A stretch of 12,096 nucleotides of DNA, taken from CAHJXF01 sp038240015. GTDB taxonomy: Bacteria; Pseudomonadota; Gammaproteobacteria; Burkholderiales; Burkholderiaceae_D. The first letter of the stretch is position 1; each line of letters starts with the position of its first letter. Location of the stretch: contig JBBSEF010000085.1 of assembly GCA_038240015.1 (NCBI GenBank), forward strand, positions 1 to 12,096, read 5' to 3'. Made by a program: the position numbers and the translations under genes. Positions 1-6,601 of the stretch are shown one piece after another. The notes under the pieces were generated by a model. It saw nothing but the letters and a program-made list of their open reading frames with translations, did no database searches and had not been told where the DNA came from.

Positions 1-1509
1 GCCGCTCAATCCGTCGGGCCGATACGACAACTCGTTGAGCGTCGGCGTCTCGAAGCCGCGACCCGCTGAAACGTAGATGCGCAAATCGTCCACCGGCGCG
101 TACACGACCCCGGCCACCGGCGTCACCGCGCTGTAGCGGACATTGCCGCTGTCGTTGGGATTGGTGGAGGTCACGAACTGGTCGGACGATTCGAATCGCA
201 CGGCACTGCGCCGCGCCCCTAGATCGATACTCCATTGAGACGCAACTTTCCACGAAGCCTGGAGGTATGCGTCAGCATCGATGACGTCGTTGGTCTCGTC
301 TCGCCGCAGGTCGCCCTGCACGCCGAGCGTCGTGCCGATGAAGTTGCGATAGCCGCGTCGCTTCTCGTTGAGCCGGTCGTACGTAAGGCCCGCCACCACC
401 GTCAGTGGCCCGAGCGGCGCATCGCGATACTGGCCGGTCCAGCGCAGATCGACGCCGCGATAGTCGCGGCCGAGTGCGATCACGCCACCGGGGCTCAGCG
501 GACTCTGCTGAGCCGCGACCGGAATCGCCTGGAACTGGATGGTGTTGCGATGGCCGTCGTAAGCGACCACACGGATGCTGTTGACGTCGTCGAGCCGTCG
601 CGCATAGACCAGCCCGGCCTGGGTCTGGTCCATCGCCTTGCGTGTGTTGAACAGCAGCGCGCTCGCATCGACGCCGCGCGGATTCGCATCGAAGGCCGAG
701 TGCGTAAGCCCGAGAGGATCGTCCGCCTTGCCTAGCGAGACGCTGTTGACGACCAGCTTGAGCGTGCTGGCGTCGTCGAGCGCGATGCCGAACTTCGCGT
801 TGGCCAGATTGCGTTGCGCGGCGCTGTGGTCGCGATAACCCTGGGTGGTGAAGCGGTTGATGTCCATGACGGCATCGACTGCCGCAACCGCACCGGAGAA
901 CTTGAGCCCGCTGCGCGCCGTATGGTTGCTGCCGAAGGCGAAATTGGGCGTGACGGTGGTCGGTTCCTTTCCATCTTCCGTATAGACCGCCACGACCCCA
1001 CCCGACGAATTGCCGTACAGCGCGGAGAACGGACCGCGCAGGATCTCGATGCGATCCACCGAGCCAAGATCGACATGGGTGATCTGGCCCTGCCCGTCTG
1101 GCAGCGTGGCCGGAATGTCGTCGACATAGAGCCGCACGCCACGCACGCCGAAGCTCGAGCGCGCGCCGAAGCCGCGCACCGAGAGCTGCACGTCCTGCGC
1201 ATAGTTCTGCCGATCGCGCGCCACCAGTCCGGGCACCGCACCGACGCTCTCGGACAGATTGACCTGCACCCTTCCGTCGCGGACGTCACCGCCATCGACG
1301 CGATCGATAGCCCCCGGCACGTCGAAGGCCGGCCGCTCGACACGGGTGCCGGTTACCACCACCGGTTCCGTGCGGATCGGCACGACCGGATCGATGCGAA
1401 TCGGTAGGCTCTGCGCGTGGCCCGCGTTCGCAATCAACTGCAACGCGCCGCCCAGTCCCACGGCGGACCATCGAGCGACAGGACGCAAACTACGAACGCC
1501 GATCTTCAT
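1..1509 (-). CDS. TonB-dependent outer-membrane receptor, YncD-like (C-terminus beyond the left edge)
   Basis: An open frame of 503 codons runs from ATG at 1509 to the window edge without a stop, so the protein is incomplete; relatives are roughly 650-700 residues, leaving perhaps the last quarter outside. Residues 1-32 look like a Sec signal peptide ending GHA before QS. A TonB-box-like segment EPVVVTGTR lies at 48-56. The plug domain follows (about 60-180), with RQNYAQD, VRGFGARSSFGVRG, DGQGQ and the strongly conserved EILRGPFSALYGNSSGG. Beta-barrel sequence follows, including GRGFETPTLNELSYRPDG near the break. Start choice is supported by AGGAG at 1516-1520, six bases upstream. The family imports ferric siderophores or other scarce ligands across the outer membrane using TonB energy. 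The ligand cannot be read from sequence, and YncD-like members are often unassigned. The gene is divergent from the miaB operon, with no evident functional link. Family assignment is firm; subfamily is recalled from motif similarity. Confidence 0.93.
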   Translation of the reverse strand, partial: MKIGVRSLRPVARWSAVGLGGALQLIANAGHAQSLPIRIDPVVPIRTEPVVVTGTRVERPAFDVPGAIDRVDGGDVRDGRVQVNLSESVGAVPGLVARDRQNYAQDVQLSVRGFGARSSFGVRGVRLYVDDIPATLPDGQGQITHVDLGSVDRIEILRGPFSALYGNSSGGVVAVYTEDGKEPTTVTPNFAFGSNHTARSGLKFSGAVAAVDAVMDINRFTTQGYRDHSAAQRNLANAKFGIALDDASTLKLVVNSVSLGKADDPLGLTHSAFDANPRGVDASALLFNTRKAMDQTQAGLVYARRLDDVNSIRVVAYDGHRNTIQFQAIPVAAQQSPLSPGGVIALGRDYRGVDLRWTGQYRDAPLGPLTVVAGLTYDRLNEKRRGYRNFIGTTLGVQGDLRRDETNDVIDADAYLQASWKVASQWSIDLGARRSAVRFESSDQFVTSTNPNDSGNVRYSAVTPVAGVVYAPVDDLRIYVSAGRGFETPTLNELSYRPDGLSG

Positions 1510-1568
1510 GCACGTCTCCTGTTGTCCGACCGAACGGCTCGCCGTCGGCGCATAGTATGCAGCGCGGT

Positions 1569-1597
1569 TTGACGCGTTTTTCCTTCGCCACGATAAT
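1569..1597 (+). promoter_or_regulatory. Predicted sigma70 promoter for the 1657 ORF-miaB-ybeZ-ybeY operon
   Basis: TTGACG at 1569-1574 (5/6 to the -35 consensus) and GATAAT at 1592-1597 (5/6 to the -10) are separated by exactly 17 bases. Transcription would begin near 1604, giving a leader of about 40-55 bases before the 1643 and 1657 ATGs. The rest of the divergent region (1510-1642) has no equally good promoter for the receptor gene on the minus strand. It does contain a short inverted repeat, ACGGC-TC-GCCGT (1534-1545), lying in the receptor leader, whose role is unknown. Confidence 0.7.
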
Positions 1598-1642
1598 CTG
1601 CGGTTCGCCTGGACCAGCTCGGTAACCAGCGGAACTCTCTCG

Positions 1643-1670
1643 ATGAACATGCGTTCATGAACATGCGTTC
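1643..1670 (+). repeat. Perfect 14-base tandem duplication at the translation start of the small exported protein
   Basis: ATGAACATGCGTTC occurs twice in succession (1643-1656 and 1657-1670). Because 14 is not a multiple of three, the two ATGs are in different frames. From 1643 the reading is ATG AAC ATG CGT TCA TGA, a five-codon minicistron whose TGA (1658-1660) overlaps the ATG at 1657 that opens the long frame. A purine-rich GCGGA (1629-1633) sits at a ribosome-binding distance from the 1643 ATG rather than the 1657 one. Each unit also contains GAAC-N4-GTTC. The duplication is directly visible; a role in coupled initiation is inference. Confidence 0.9.
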
Positions 1671-2004
1671 GGTATACGGCTTCGGATTCGCGTTTCTACT
1701 GTTGGCTTCGCTCGTCTCAGAGGCGGCCCGAACCTTCCCGCAGAACAGCGTGCAGGTCAAGATCACGAAGGTTGCGGATGACGCGATCGTGGCCGATGGT
1801 GAGCCGCTGCATCTTGCGCCGGGTGTGCTGATCTACACGCCGTCGAACGCGACGCTGGTGCGCGGGGCATTGCCGCCCGATGTGACCGCGCGTGTTCAGC
1901 TCGATCTCAACGGCGACGTGCGGCGCATCTGGTTGCTGGCCGACGACGAGATCATCGACAAACCGTCGTGGTGGCAATTCTGGAAAAGCGAGCAGCCGAG
2001 ATGA
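1657..2004 (+). CDS. Small predicted exported protein of unknown function, first gene of the miaB operon
   Basis: A 115-residue protein that I cannot assign to a named family. Residues 1-24 form a plausible Sec signal peptide: a short basic start, a hydrophobic core (GFAFLLLASLV), then SEAA before RTFP. The mature part of about 90 residues has no cysteine or histidine cluster. It alternates short hydrophobic stretches typical of a small beta-rich periplasmic domain, contains LAPGVLIYTPSNATLV in the middle, and ends with the tryptophan-rich WWQFWKSEQPR. Its TGA overlaps the miaB ATG (ATGA at 2001-2004), so the two are probably translated in a coupled way. The 1657 start is chosen because the earlier ATG at 1643 is out of frame and stops after five codons. 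No promoter separates it from miaB. Being a real gene is supported by the signal peptide, the operon position and the promoter; function is unknown. Confidence 0.75.
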   Translation: MNMRSVYGFGFAFLLLASLVSEAARTFPQNSVQVKITKVADDAIVADGEPLHLAPGVLIYTPSNATLVRGALPPDVTARVQLDLNGDVRRIWLLADDEIIDKPSWWQFWKSEQPR

Positions 2005-3434
2005 AGAGGCTCTACATCAAGACCTTCGGCTGCCAGATGAACGAGTACGACTCGGACAAGATGGCCGACGTGCTGCGAGAGGCTTCGCGCGATGCGGGCG
2101 ACACGATGGTCGAGACCGATACGCCCGAAGACGCCGACATCATTCTCTTCAACACCTGCTCGGTGCGCGAGAAGGCGCAGGAGAAAGTGTTCTCGGACCT
2201 CGGGCGGGTGCGCGAGTTGAAGCTGGCCAAGCCCGGTCTCGTGATCGGCGTCGGCGGTTGCGTCGCGAGCCAGGAAGGCGCGGCGATCACGAAGCGCGCG
2301 CCGTACGTGGACGTCGTCTTCGGACCGCAGACCTTGCATCGATTGCCCGCATTGATCGAAGCGCGTCGCGTGAGCGGCAAGCCGCAAGTCGATATCAGCT
2401 TTCCGGAGATCGAGAAGTTCGATCATCTGCCGCCAGCGACCGTCGACTGCGCCGTCGACGGACCGACCGCGTTCGTGTCGATCATGGAAGGCTGCTCGAA
2501 GTACTGCAGCTTCTGCGTCGTGCCGTACACGCGCGGCGAAGAAGTGTCGCGCGGCTTCGACGACGTGCTGACCGAGATCGCGGGGCTGGCAGCGCAGGGC
2601 GTAAAGGAAGTCACGCTGCTCGGACAGAACGTCAATGCCTACTCCGCGTCCATGCCGCAGTTGGACGGTGCGGCTGAAGATGCGGAAGATCGTGCGGATT
2701 TTGCGACGCTGCTCGAATACGTCGCGGAGGTTCCCGGCATAGCCCGCATCCGCTACACGACCTCGCATCCGAAGGAATTCACGCAGCGATTGATCGATGC
2801 CTATGCACACATTCCGAAACTGGTTTCGCATCTGCATCTGCCGGTGCAGTCGGGCTCGGACCGGATCCTGATGGCGATGAAGCGCGGCTACACGGTGCTC
2901 GAATACAAGTCCATCGTTCGGCGTTTGCGTGCGGTGCGTCCGGAGCTTTGCATATCGACCGACATCATCGTCGGCTTCCCCGGCGAAACCGATGCCGACT
3001 TCGACGCGACCATGAAGCTGATCGCCGACATCGGCTTCGATGCGTCGTACTCGTTCATCTACAGCCCGCGACCCGGCACACCCGCCGCGAGCCTGCCCGA
3101 CGGGGTCGATCCGGCGACAAAGCTCGCACGCTTGCAGCGCGTGCAGGCGACCATCGATGCGAACGCGCGGCGCATCAGCGACGCGATGATCGGCACACGG
3201 CAACGCATCCTCGTCGAAGGTCTTTCGCGAAAGAGCTCGAACGACATGATGGGTCGCACCGACAACAATCGCGTCGTCAACTTCGCCGGGTGCATGCCGA
3301 TCGGTTCGATGCTCGACGCCACGATCACGCTTGCCAACTCGCACTCGCTGCGCGGCGTGTTGCACGACGAAGCGAGCGGCACATGGATCGACGACGCAAA
3401 GCGGGTCGAGCCCGCATGGTCCGCAGCTTCGTGA
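2001..3434 (+). CDS. miaB: tRNA-2-methylthio-N6-dimethylallyladenosine synthase (MiaB)
   Basis: MiaB is a radical-SAM methylthiotransferase that converts i6A37 to ms2i6A37 in tRNAs reading UNN codons, using two [4Fe-4S] clusters. The 477-residue protein starts KRLYIKTFGCQMNEYDS and carries the N-terminal cluster cysteines C11, C53 and C87 (the last in GGCVAS). The radical-SAM CxxxCxxC follows as C165, C169 and C172 in GCSKYCSFC. HLPVQSGSDRIL and TDIIVGFPGETDADF lie in the core, and a TRAM-like tRNA-binding C-terminus follows about residue 395 (RILVEG, GRTDNNRVVNF). All expected ligands are present. ATG at 2001 is preferred over an in-frame GTG at 1968 because family proteins begin here and it forms ATGA with the preceding stop. 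A family-variable acidic stretch lies at about 215-232. The identification is essentially certain. Confidence 0.98.
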   Translation: MKRLYIKTFGCQMNEYDSDKMADVLREASRDAGDTMVETDTPEDADIILFNTCSVREKAQEKVFSDLGRVRELKLAKPGLVIGVGGCVASQEGAAITKRAPYVDVVFGPQTLHRLPALIEARRVSGKPQVDISFPEIEKFDHLPPATVDCAVDGPTAFVSIMEGCSKYCSFCVVPYTRGEEVSRGFDDVLTEIAGLAAQGVKEVTLLGQNVNAYSASMPQLDGAAEDAEDRADFATLLEYVAEVPGIARIRYTTSHPKEFTQRLIDAYAHIPKLVSHLHLPVQSGSDRILMAMKRGYTVLEYKSIVRRLRAVRPELCISTDIIVGFPGETDADFDATMKLIADIGFDASYSFIYSPRPGTPAASLPDGVDPATKLARLQRVQATIDANARRISDAMIGTRQRILVEGLSRKSSNDMMGRTDNNRVVNFAGCMPIGSMLDATITLANSHSLRGVLHDEASGTWIDDAKRVEPAWSAAS

Positions 3435-3441
3435 TCCCGCA

Positions 3442-4422
3442 TTGAAGGACCCGTCGATCACCTGGCTCGCCGACCTCGACAACGGTCGTCTGGCCCACCT
3501 GTGCGGCGTGCTCGATGAAAACCTCCGGCAGATCGAGGCCGCCTTCGACGTCACCATCAAGCGACGCGGTGCGCGCTTCTCGATTCAAGGCAAGGCGCGC
3601 GAGAAAGGCAAAGCGGCGCTCGAATACTTCGCGACGCAAAGCGGCCAGCCGCTATCGACGCACGATGTGCAACTCGGTTTGGTCGAGCTGAAGAAGGCCA
3701 GGGGCACGCCGGATGCCGCAGCGCCGGACGACGGCGTTCCCGCACTGCGCACACGGCGCACCGACCTGCACGGCCGCACGCCGAATCAATGCGCGTATCT
3801 GAAGGCGATCGCCGGCCACGATATCAGCTTCGGCATCGGCCCCGCCGGCACCGGCAAGACCTATCTCGCGGTCGCGTGCGCGATCGATGCGCTCGAACGC
3901 GACGCGGTCCAACGCATCGTGCTCACGCGACCCGCGGTCGAAGCCGGCGAGCGTCTGGGCTTTCTGCCGGGCGACCTCGCGCAGAAGATCGATCCCTATC
4001 TGAGGCCGCTCTACGACGCCCTCTACGACCTGGTCGGCTTCGACAAGACGCAGAAGCTGTTCGAGAAACAGACCATCGAGATCGCGCCGCTCGCGTACAT
4101 GCGCGGCCGCACGATCAACAACGCCTTCATCATCCTCGACGAAGCGCAGAACACGACGCTCGAGCAGATGAAGATGTTCCTGACGCGCATCGGCTTCGGC
4201 AGTCGCGCCGTGATCACCGGCGACGTGACGCAGATCGATCTGCCGCGTGGACAAAAGAGCGGTCTCGTCGAAGCGAACCTGGTGCTCGCGCAAGTGCGAG
4301 GCATCGGCTTCACTCACTTCACGAGCGCCGACGTGGTCCGGCATCCGCTGGTGGCGCGCATCGTCGAAGCCTACGAGGCGCACCAGGCGTCGGCCATCAA
4401 GCATGCGTCGCAAGGCGCTTGA
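3442..4422 (+). CDS. ybeZ: PhoH-like ATPase (YbeZ)
   Basis: A 326-residue PhoH-family P-loop ATPase, the usual partner of the endoribonuclease YbeY in RNA metabolism and ribosome maturation. An N-terminal nucleic-acid-binding-type segment (about 10-85, with GVLDENLRQIEAAFDVTIKRRG) precedes the ATPase core. Walker A is GPAGTGKT at 133-140 and Walker B is FIILDE at 229-234, followed by AQNTT. LTRPAVEAGERLGFLPGD and ITGDVTQIDLP are family signatures. TTG at 3442 is the first in-frame start after the miaB stop; an upstream TTG at 3331 would overlap miaB by over 100 bases and add a low-complexity tail unlike the family. No good Shine-Dalgarno precedes 3442. Instead GTG at 3431, overlapping the miaB stop, opens a four-codon frame whose TGA overlaps this TTG, suggesting reinitiation. 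Family is certain; the start is likely. Confidence 0.96.
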   Translation: MKDPSITWLADLDNGRLAHLCGVLDENLRQIEAAFDVTIKRRGARFSIQGKAREKGKAALEYFATQSGQPLSTHDVQLGLVELKKARGTPDAAAPDDGVPALRTRRTDLHGRTPNQCAYLKAIAGHDISFGIGPAGTGKTYLAVACAIDALERDAVQRIVLTRPAVEAGERLGFLPGDLAQKIDPYLRPLYDALYDLVGFDKTQKLFEKQTIEIAPLAYMRGRTINNAFIILDEAQNTTLEQMKMFLTRIGFGSRAVITGDVTQIDLPRGQKSGLVEANLVLAQVRGIGFTHFTSADVVRHPLVARIVEAYEAHQASAIKHASQGA

Positions 4423-4429
4423 AAACGCG

Positions 4430-4936
4430 ATGTCCGCGACGACGCTGCATCTCGCGGTTCAATACGCGACCGAGCTCGATGCGCCGACGCGCGCGCAAGT
4501 GCGGCGTTGGGTGCGCGCCGCGTTGATTGGGGTCCGCGCCGAGGTGCGTGCCGTCGCGGGCGATCTCGATCATCGCGCGGTCGCTGACGCGACGCTGACG
4601 ATCCGCTTCGTCGATGTCGATGAAGCGCGCACGCTCAATCGGACGTTTCGTGGCAAGGATCACGCGACCAACGTGCTGACGTTTGCATACGAAGCGCCAC
4701 TGCTTCACATCGAAGCCGACGTCGCAATCTGCATGCCAGTCGTCGTTGCCGAGGCGCGCGAGCAACACAAAGAGTGGTCGGCGCACTGCGCGCATCTGGT
4801 GATGCACGGCACGCTGCACGCGTGCGGCTATGACCATGAGACAGCGAATGAGGCCGATGCGATGGAAGCGATCGAGCGCACCGTGCTGGCGCGCTTTCGC
4901 ATTGCGAATCCCTATGCGGCTGAGCGTCGCGCGTGA
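4430..4936 (+). CDS. ybeY: Endoribonuclease YbeY, 16S rRNA maturation factor
   Basis: YbeY is a zinc-dependent single-strand endoribonuclease needed for 16S rRNA 3'-end maturation and 70S ribosome quality control. The 168-residue product has the diagnostic metal site HGTLHACGYDH (126-136), with H126, H130 and H136 as zinc ligands. It also has the family motif RTFRGKDHATNVLTFAYE (71-88). Length is normal for the family. The ATG at 4430 lies 7 bases after the ybeZ stop; an in-frame GTG or ATG further upstream would lie inside ybeZ. Translational coupling with ybeZ is likely, as the predicted partners sit side by side. The last codons enter a 9-base tandem repeat that spans the stop. The next genes in many relatives, corC/ybeX and lnt, are missing here, and the downstream gene is convergent. 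Confidence 0.97.
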   Translation: MSATTLHLAVQYATELDAPTRAQVRRWVRAALIGVRAEVRAVAGDLDHRAVADATLTIRFVDVDEARTLNRTFRGKDHATNVLTFAYEAPLLHIEADVAICMPVVVAEAREQHKEWSAHCAHLVMHGTLHACGYDHETANEADAMEAIERTVLARFRIANPYAAERRA

Positions 4937-4949
4937 TTGGCGTGATTGG
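4932..4949. repeat. Perfect 9-base tandem repeat across the ybeY stop codon
   Basis: CGTGATTGG occurs at 4932-4940 and again at 4941-4949. The first copy contains the ybeY TGA (4934-4936). The second fills the gap up to the stop of the convergent FAH-family gene (4950-4952). It therefore covers the whole boundary between the housekeeping operon and the sugar operon. No hairpin plus T-tract terminator is visible for either operon here. Confidence 0.85.
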
Positions 4950-5807
4950 TTATCTCGCGTGCGCGGACCAGGCAACCACACGCTGACGCTGCTCCCCCAG
5001 CCCGGCTATGCCGAGAGTCACGACGTCGCCGGGCTTCAGAAATTGCTGGGGCTTCATCCCCAACCCGACGCCGGGCGGCGTGCCGGTGGTGATGATGTCG
5101 CCCGGCAGCAAGGTCATGAAGCGGCTGATGTAGCTCACGAGATGGGCGCATCCGAAGATCATGGTCCTGGTGCTGCCACGCTGCCGCGATTGGCCGTTGA
5201 CGTCCAGCCACAGTGCGAGCGATTGCGGGTCGGTGATTTCGTCGGTCGTGACCAGCCAGGGACCCACCGGGCCGAAGCTATCGCAACCTTTGCCTCTGTC
5301 CCACTGCGTGCCGCGCTCGAGTTGAAACTCGCGCTCGGATACATCATTGACGACGCAATAGCCCGCGACATGGTCGAGCGCGTTGTCCTCGGCAATGTAC
5401 TGCGCCTTGGTCCCGATCACGATGCCCAGCTCCACTTCCCAGTCGAGCTTGGTCGATCCCTGCGGCTCGATGATGTCGTCGTTCGGGCCGCACAGACAAC
5501 TCGTGGCTTTCATGAAGAGGATCGGCTCCTTCGGAATCGGCATGTTCGATTCGGCTGCGTGATCCGAATAATTGAGCCCGACGGCGACGAACTTGTTCAC
5601 GCCGGCGAAGGGCGTGCCGATGCGCGGATGGCCTTCGACGATCGCCAGCGTTTGCGGATCGATCGCGCGCAGTCGGGCGAGCGAAGCCGGTGCGAGCGTT
5701 TCGGCGTCGAGTCGCGCGATGATCGCCGACAGGTCGCGGACGTTGCCGAGCGCGTCGAGCAACCCGGGTTTCTCATTGCCCAAAGGGCCGTATCTCAAGA
5801 GTTTCAT
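4950..5807 (-). CDS. Fumarylacetoacetate hydrolase-family protein, probable 2,4-diketo-3-deoxyaldonate hydrolase
   Basis: A 285-residue FAH-superfamily enzyme. The family hydrolyses or isomerises beta-diketo acids with a divalent metal. Expected metal ligands are E124 and E126 in LDWEVELG and D155 in VVNDVSERE; GLNYSDHAAESN (77-88) includes the likely catalytic H83, and GTPPGVGLG lies near the C-terminus. Annotation pipelines often label such proteins ureidoglycolate lyase. The neighbouring SDR and aldonate dehydratase argue instead for cleavage of a 2,4-diketo-3-deoxy sugar acid to pyruvate plus lactate (C6 deoxy substrates) or glycolate (C5), as in the known L-fuconate and L-rhamnonate routes. 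ATG at 5807 matches the family start (KLLRYGPLGNEKPGL); an upstream in-frame start at 5867 would overlap the SDR gene. A second ATG at 5821 is out of frame and its five-codon ORF stops over the 5807 ATG. This is the last gene of the operon. Family is firm; reaction is inferred from context. Confidence 0.95.
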   Translation of the reverse strand: MKLLRYGPLGNEKPGLLDALGNVRDLSAIIARLDAETLAPASLARLRAIDPQTLAIVEGHPRIGTPFAGVNKFVAVGLNYSDHAAESNMPIPKEPILFMKATSCLCGPNDDIIEPQGSTKLDWEVELGIVIGTKAQYIAEDNALDHVAGYCVVNDVSEREFQLERGTQWDRGKGCDSFGPVGPWLVTTDEITDPQSLALWLDVNGQSRQRGSTRTMIFGCAHLVSYISRFMTLLPGDIITTGTPPGVGLGMKPQQFLKPGDVVTLGIAGLGEQRQRVVAWSAHAR

Positions 5808-5821
5808 GGCGAGAGTTTCAT
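5804..5821 (-). promoter_or_regulatory. Five-codon minicistron overlapping the FAH-family start codon
   Basis: On the minus strand ATG at 5821 reads M-K-L-S-P then TGA (5806-5804), overlapping the real ATG (5807-5805). The 14 bases from 5821 and the 14 from 5807 share their first ten bases, ATGAAACTCT, so the start region looks partly duplicated. The layout copies that at 1643-1660. No strong Shine-Dalgarno is seen before either ATG. The sequence is directly visible; any role in translation is inference. Confidence 0.4.
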
Positions 5822-5847
5822 CAGCTGAAATCGAAGAGTGAACACGG

Positions 5848-6588
5848 CTACAGCGACATCCCGCCATCGACGAAGATGGCCTGCCCCGTCATGAAGGAGG
5901 ACTCGTCGGACGCGAGATAGACGAAGGTCTCGGCGATCTCCTCCGCCGTGGCGAGACGTCCCATCGGCTGACGGTTGATGAAATCGTTGCGGGCCTTGAC
6001 CGGATCCGCGAACGCCCGGATGCGGTCGCCTAGCGAGGGCGTGTCCACCGTGCCGGGACAGATGCAGTTGCAGCGGATGTTCTGCTTGACGTGATCGATC
6101 GCAATGGCGCGCGTAAAGCCGACGACCGCGGCCTTGCTCGCCGCATACGCGAGGCGGTTGGGCGCGGCCTTGTGGGCGCCGAGCACGGACGCCATGTTGA
6201 GAATCACGCCACCACGGTTCGCGATCATCATCGGCAGCATCGCCTTGGTCATGATGTACATGCTGCGCACATTGAGGTTGAAGCTCAGGTCCCAGTCCTC
6301 GCTCGTGCAGTCGAGAATGCTGCCCTGGTGGACGTAGCCGGCACAGTTGAAGAGGATATCGACCGCGCCGATTTCGTTCACCGCTGCCGCAACCGCAGCG
6401 TCGTCGAGGACGTCAAGTAACCGCGTGGTTACTCCAGCAACGTCATTGAATCCTGCGAGAAGGTCCGCACGCACGTCGGTCGCGATCACCGTCGCGCCCT
6501 CACGCACGAACGCCATCGCCGCGGCGTGTCCCATGCCTTGACCGGTTGCCGTGATCAGCGCGGTCTTGCCCTGCAATCGCCGGCTCAT
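5848..6588 (-). CDS. SDR-family NAD-dependent dehydrogenase, probable 2-keto-3-deoxyaldonate 4-dehydrogenase
   Basis: A 246-residue classical short-chain dehydrogenase. The cofactor loop TATGQGMG (13-20) is a variant glycine motif, and D38 at the end of the second strand predicts NAD rather than NADP. NCAG lies at 81-84, and N106, S134, Y148 and K152 (YAASK) complete the catalytic set. CNCICPGTVDTPSL and the ending FVDGGMSL resemble the group containing human BDH2 and bacterial 2-keto-3-deoxy-L-fuconate dehydrogenases. Between an aldonate dehydratase and an FAH hydrolase, the expected reaction is oxidation of the C4 hydroxyl of a 2-keto-3-deoxy sugar acid. ATG at 6588 is chosen because MSRRLQGKTALIT is the normal family start and it lies 13 bases after the dehydratase stop; a longer frame from 6684 would overlap that gene. 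The FAH-family gene begins 40 bases downstream. 3-hydroxybutyrate dehydrogenase activity is an alternative that context makes less likely. Confidence 0.95.
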   Translation of the reverse strand: MSRRLQGKTALITATGQGMGHAAAMAFVREGATVIATDVRADLLAGFNDVAGVTTRLLDVLDDAAVAAAVNEIGAVDILFNCAGYVHQGSILDCTSEDWDLSFNLNVRSMYIMTKAMLPMMIANRGGVILNMASVLGAHKAAPNRLAYAASKAAVVGFTRAIAIDHVKQNIRCNCICPGTVDTPSLGDRIRAFADPVKARNDFINRQPMGRLATAEEIAETFVYLASDESSFMTGQAIFVDGGMSL

Positions 6589-6601
6589 GGACTTGCTCGG
6601 C

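Noticed and set aside
1550..1590. Promoter for the TonB receptor on the minus strand
   Set aside because: CATACT and TACTAT are four-of-six matches to a -10 element, but no acceptable -35 lies at the right spacing, so I could not support a position.
1646..1670. GAAC-N4-GTTC elements resembling a Gram-positive-type LexA box
   Set aside because: They arise from the 14-base duplication, sit at the start codon rather than at the promoter, and the LexA site expected in Betaproteobacteria is CTGT-N8-ACAG.
1896..3560. 554-codon open frame on the minus strand
   Set aside because: It is antisense to miaB and the start of ybeZ, both of which have all catalytic motifs; the translation has no domain character.
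4937..4960. Possible bidirectional terminator between ybeY and the FAH-family gene
   Set aside because: No stem with a T-tract on either strand is visible in or near this 13-base gap.
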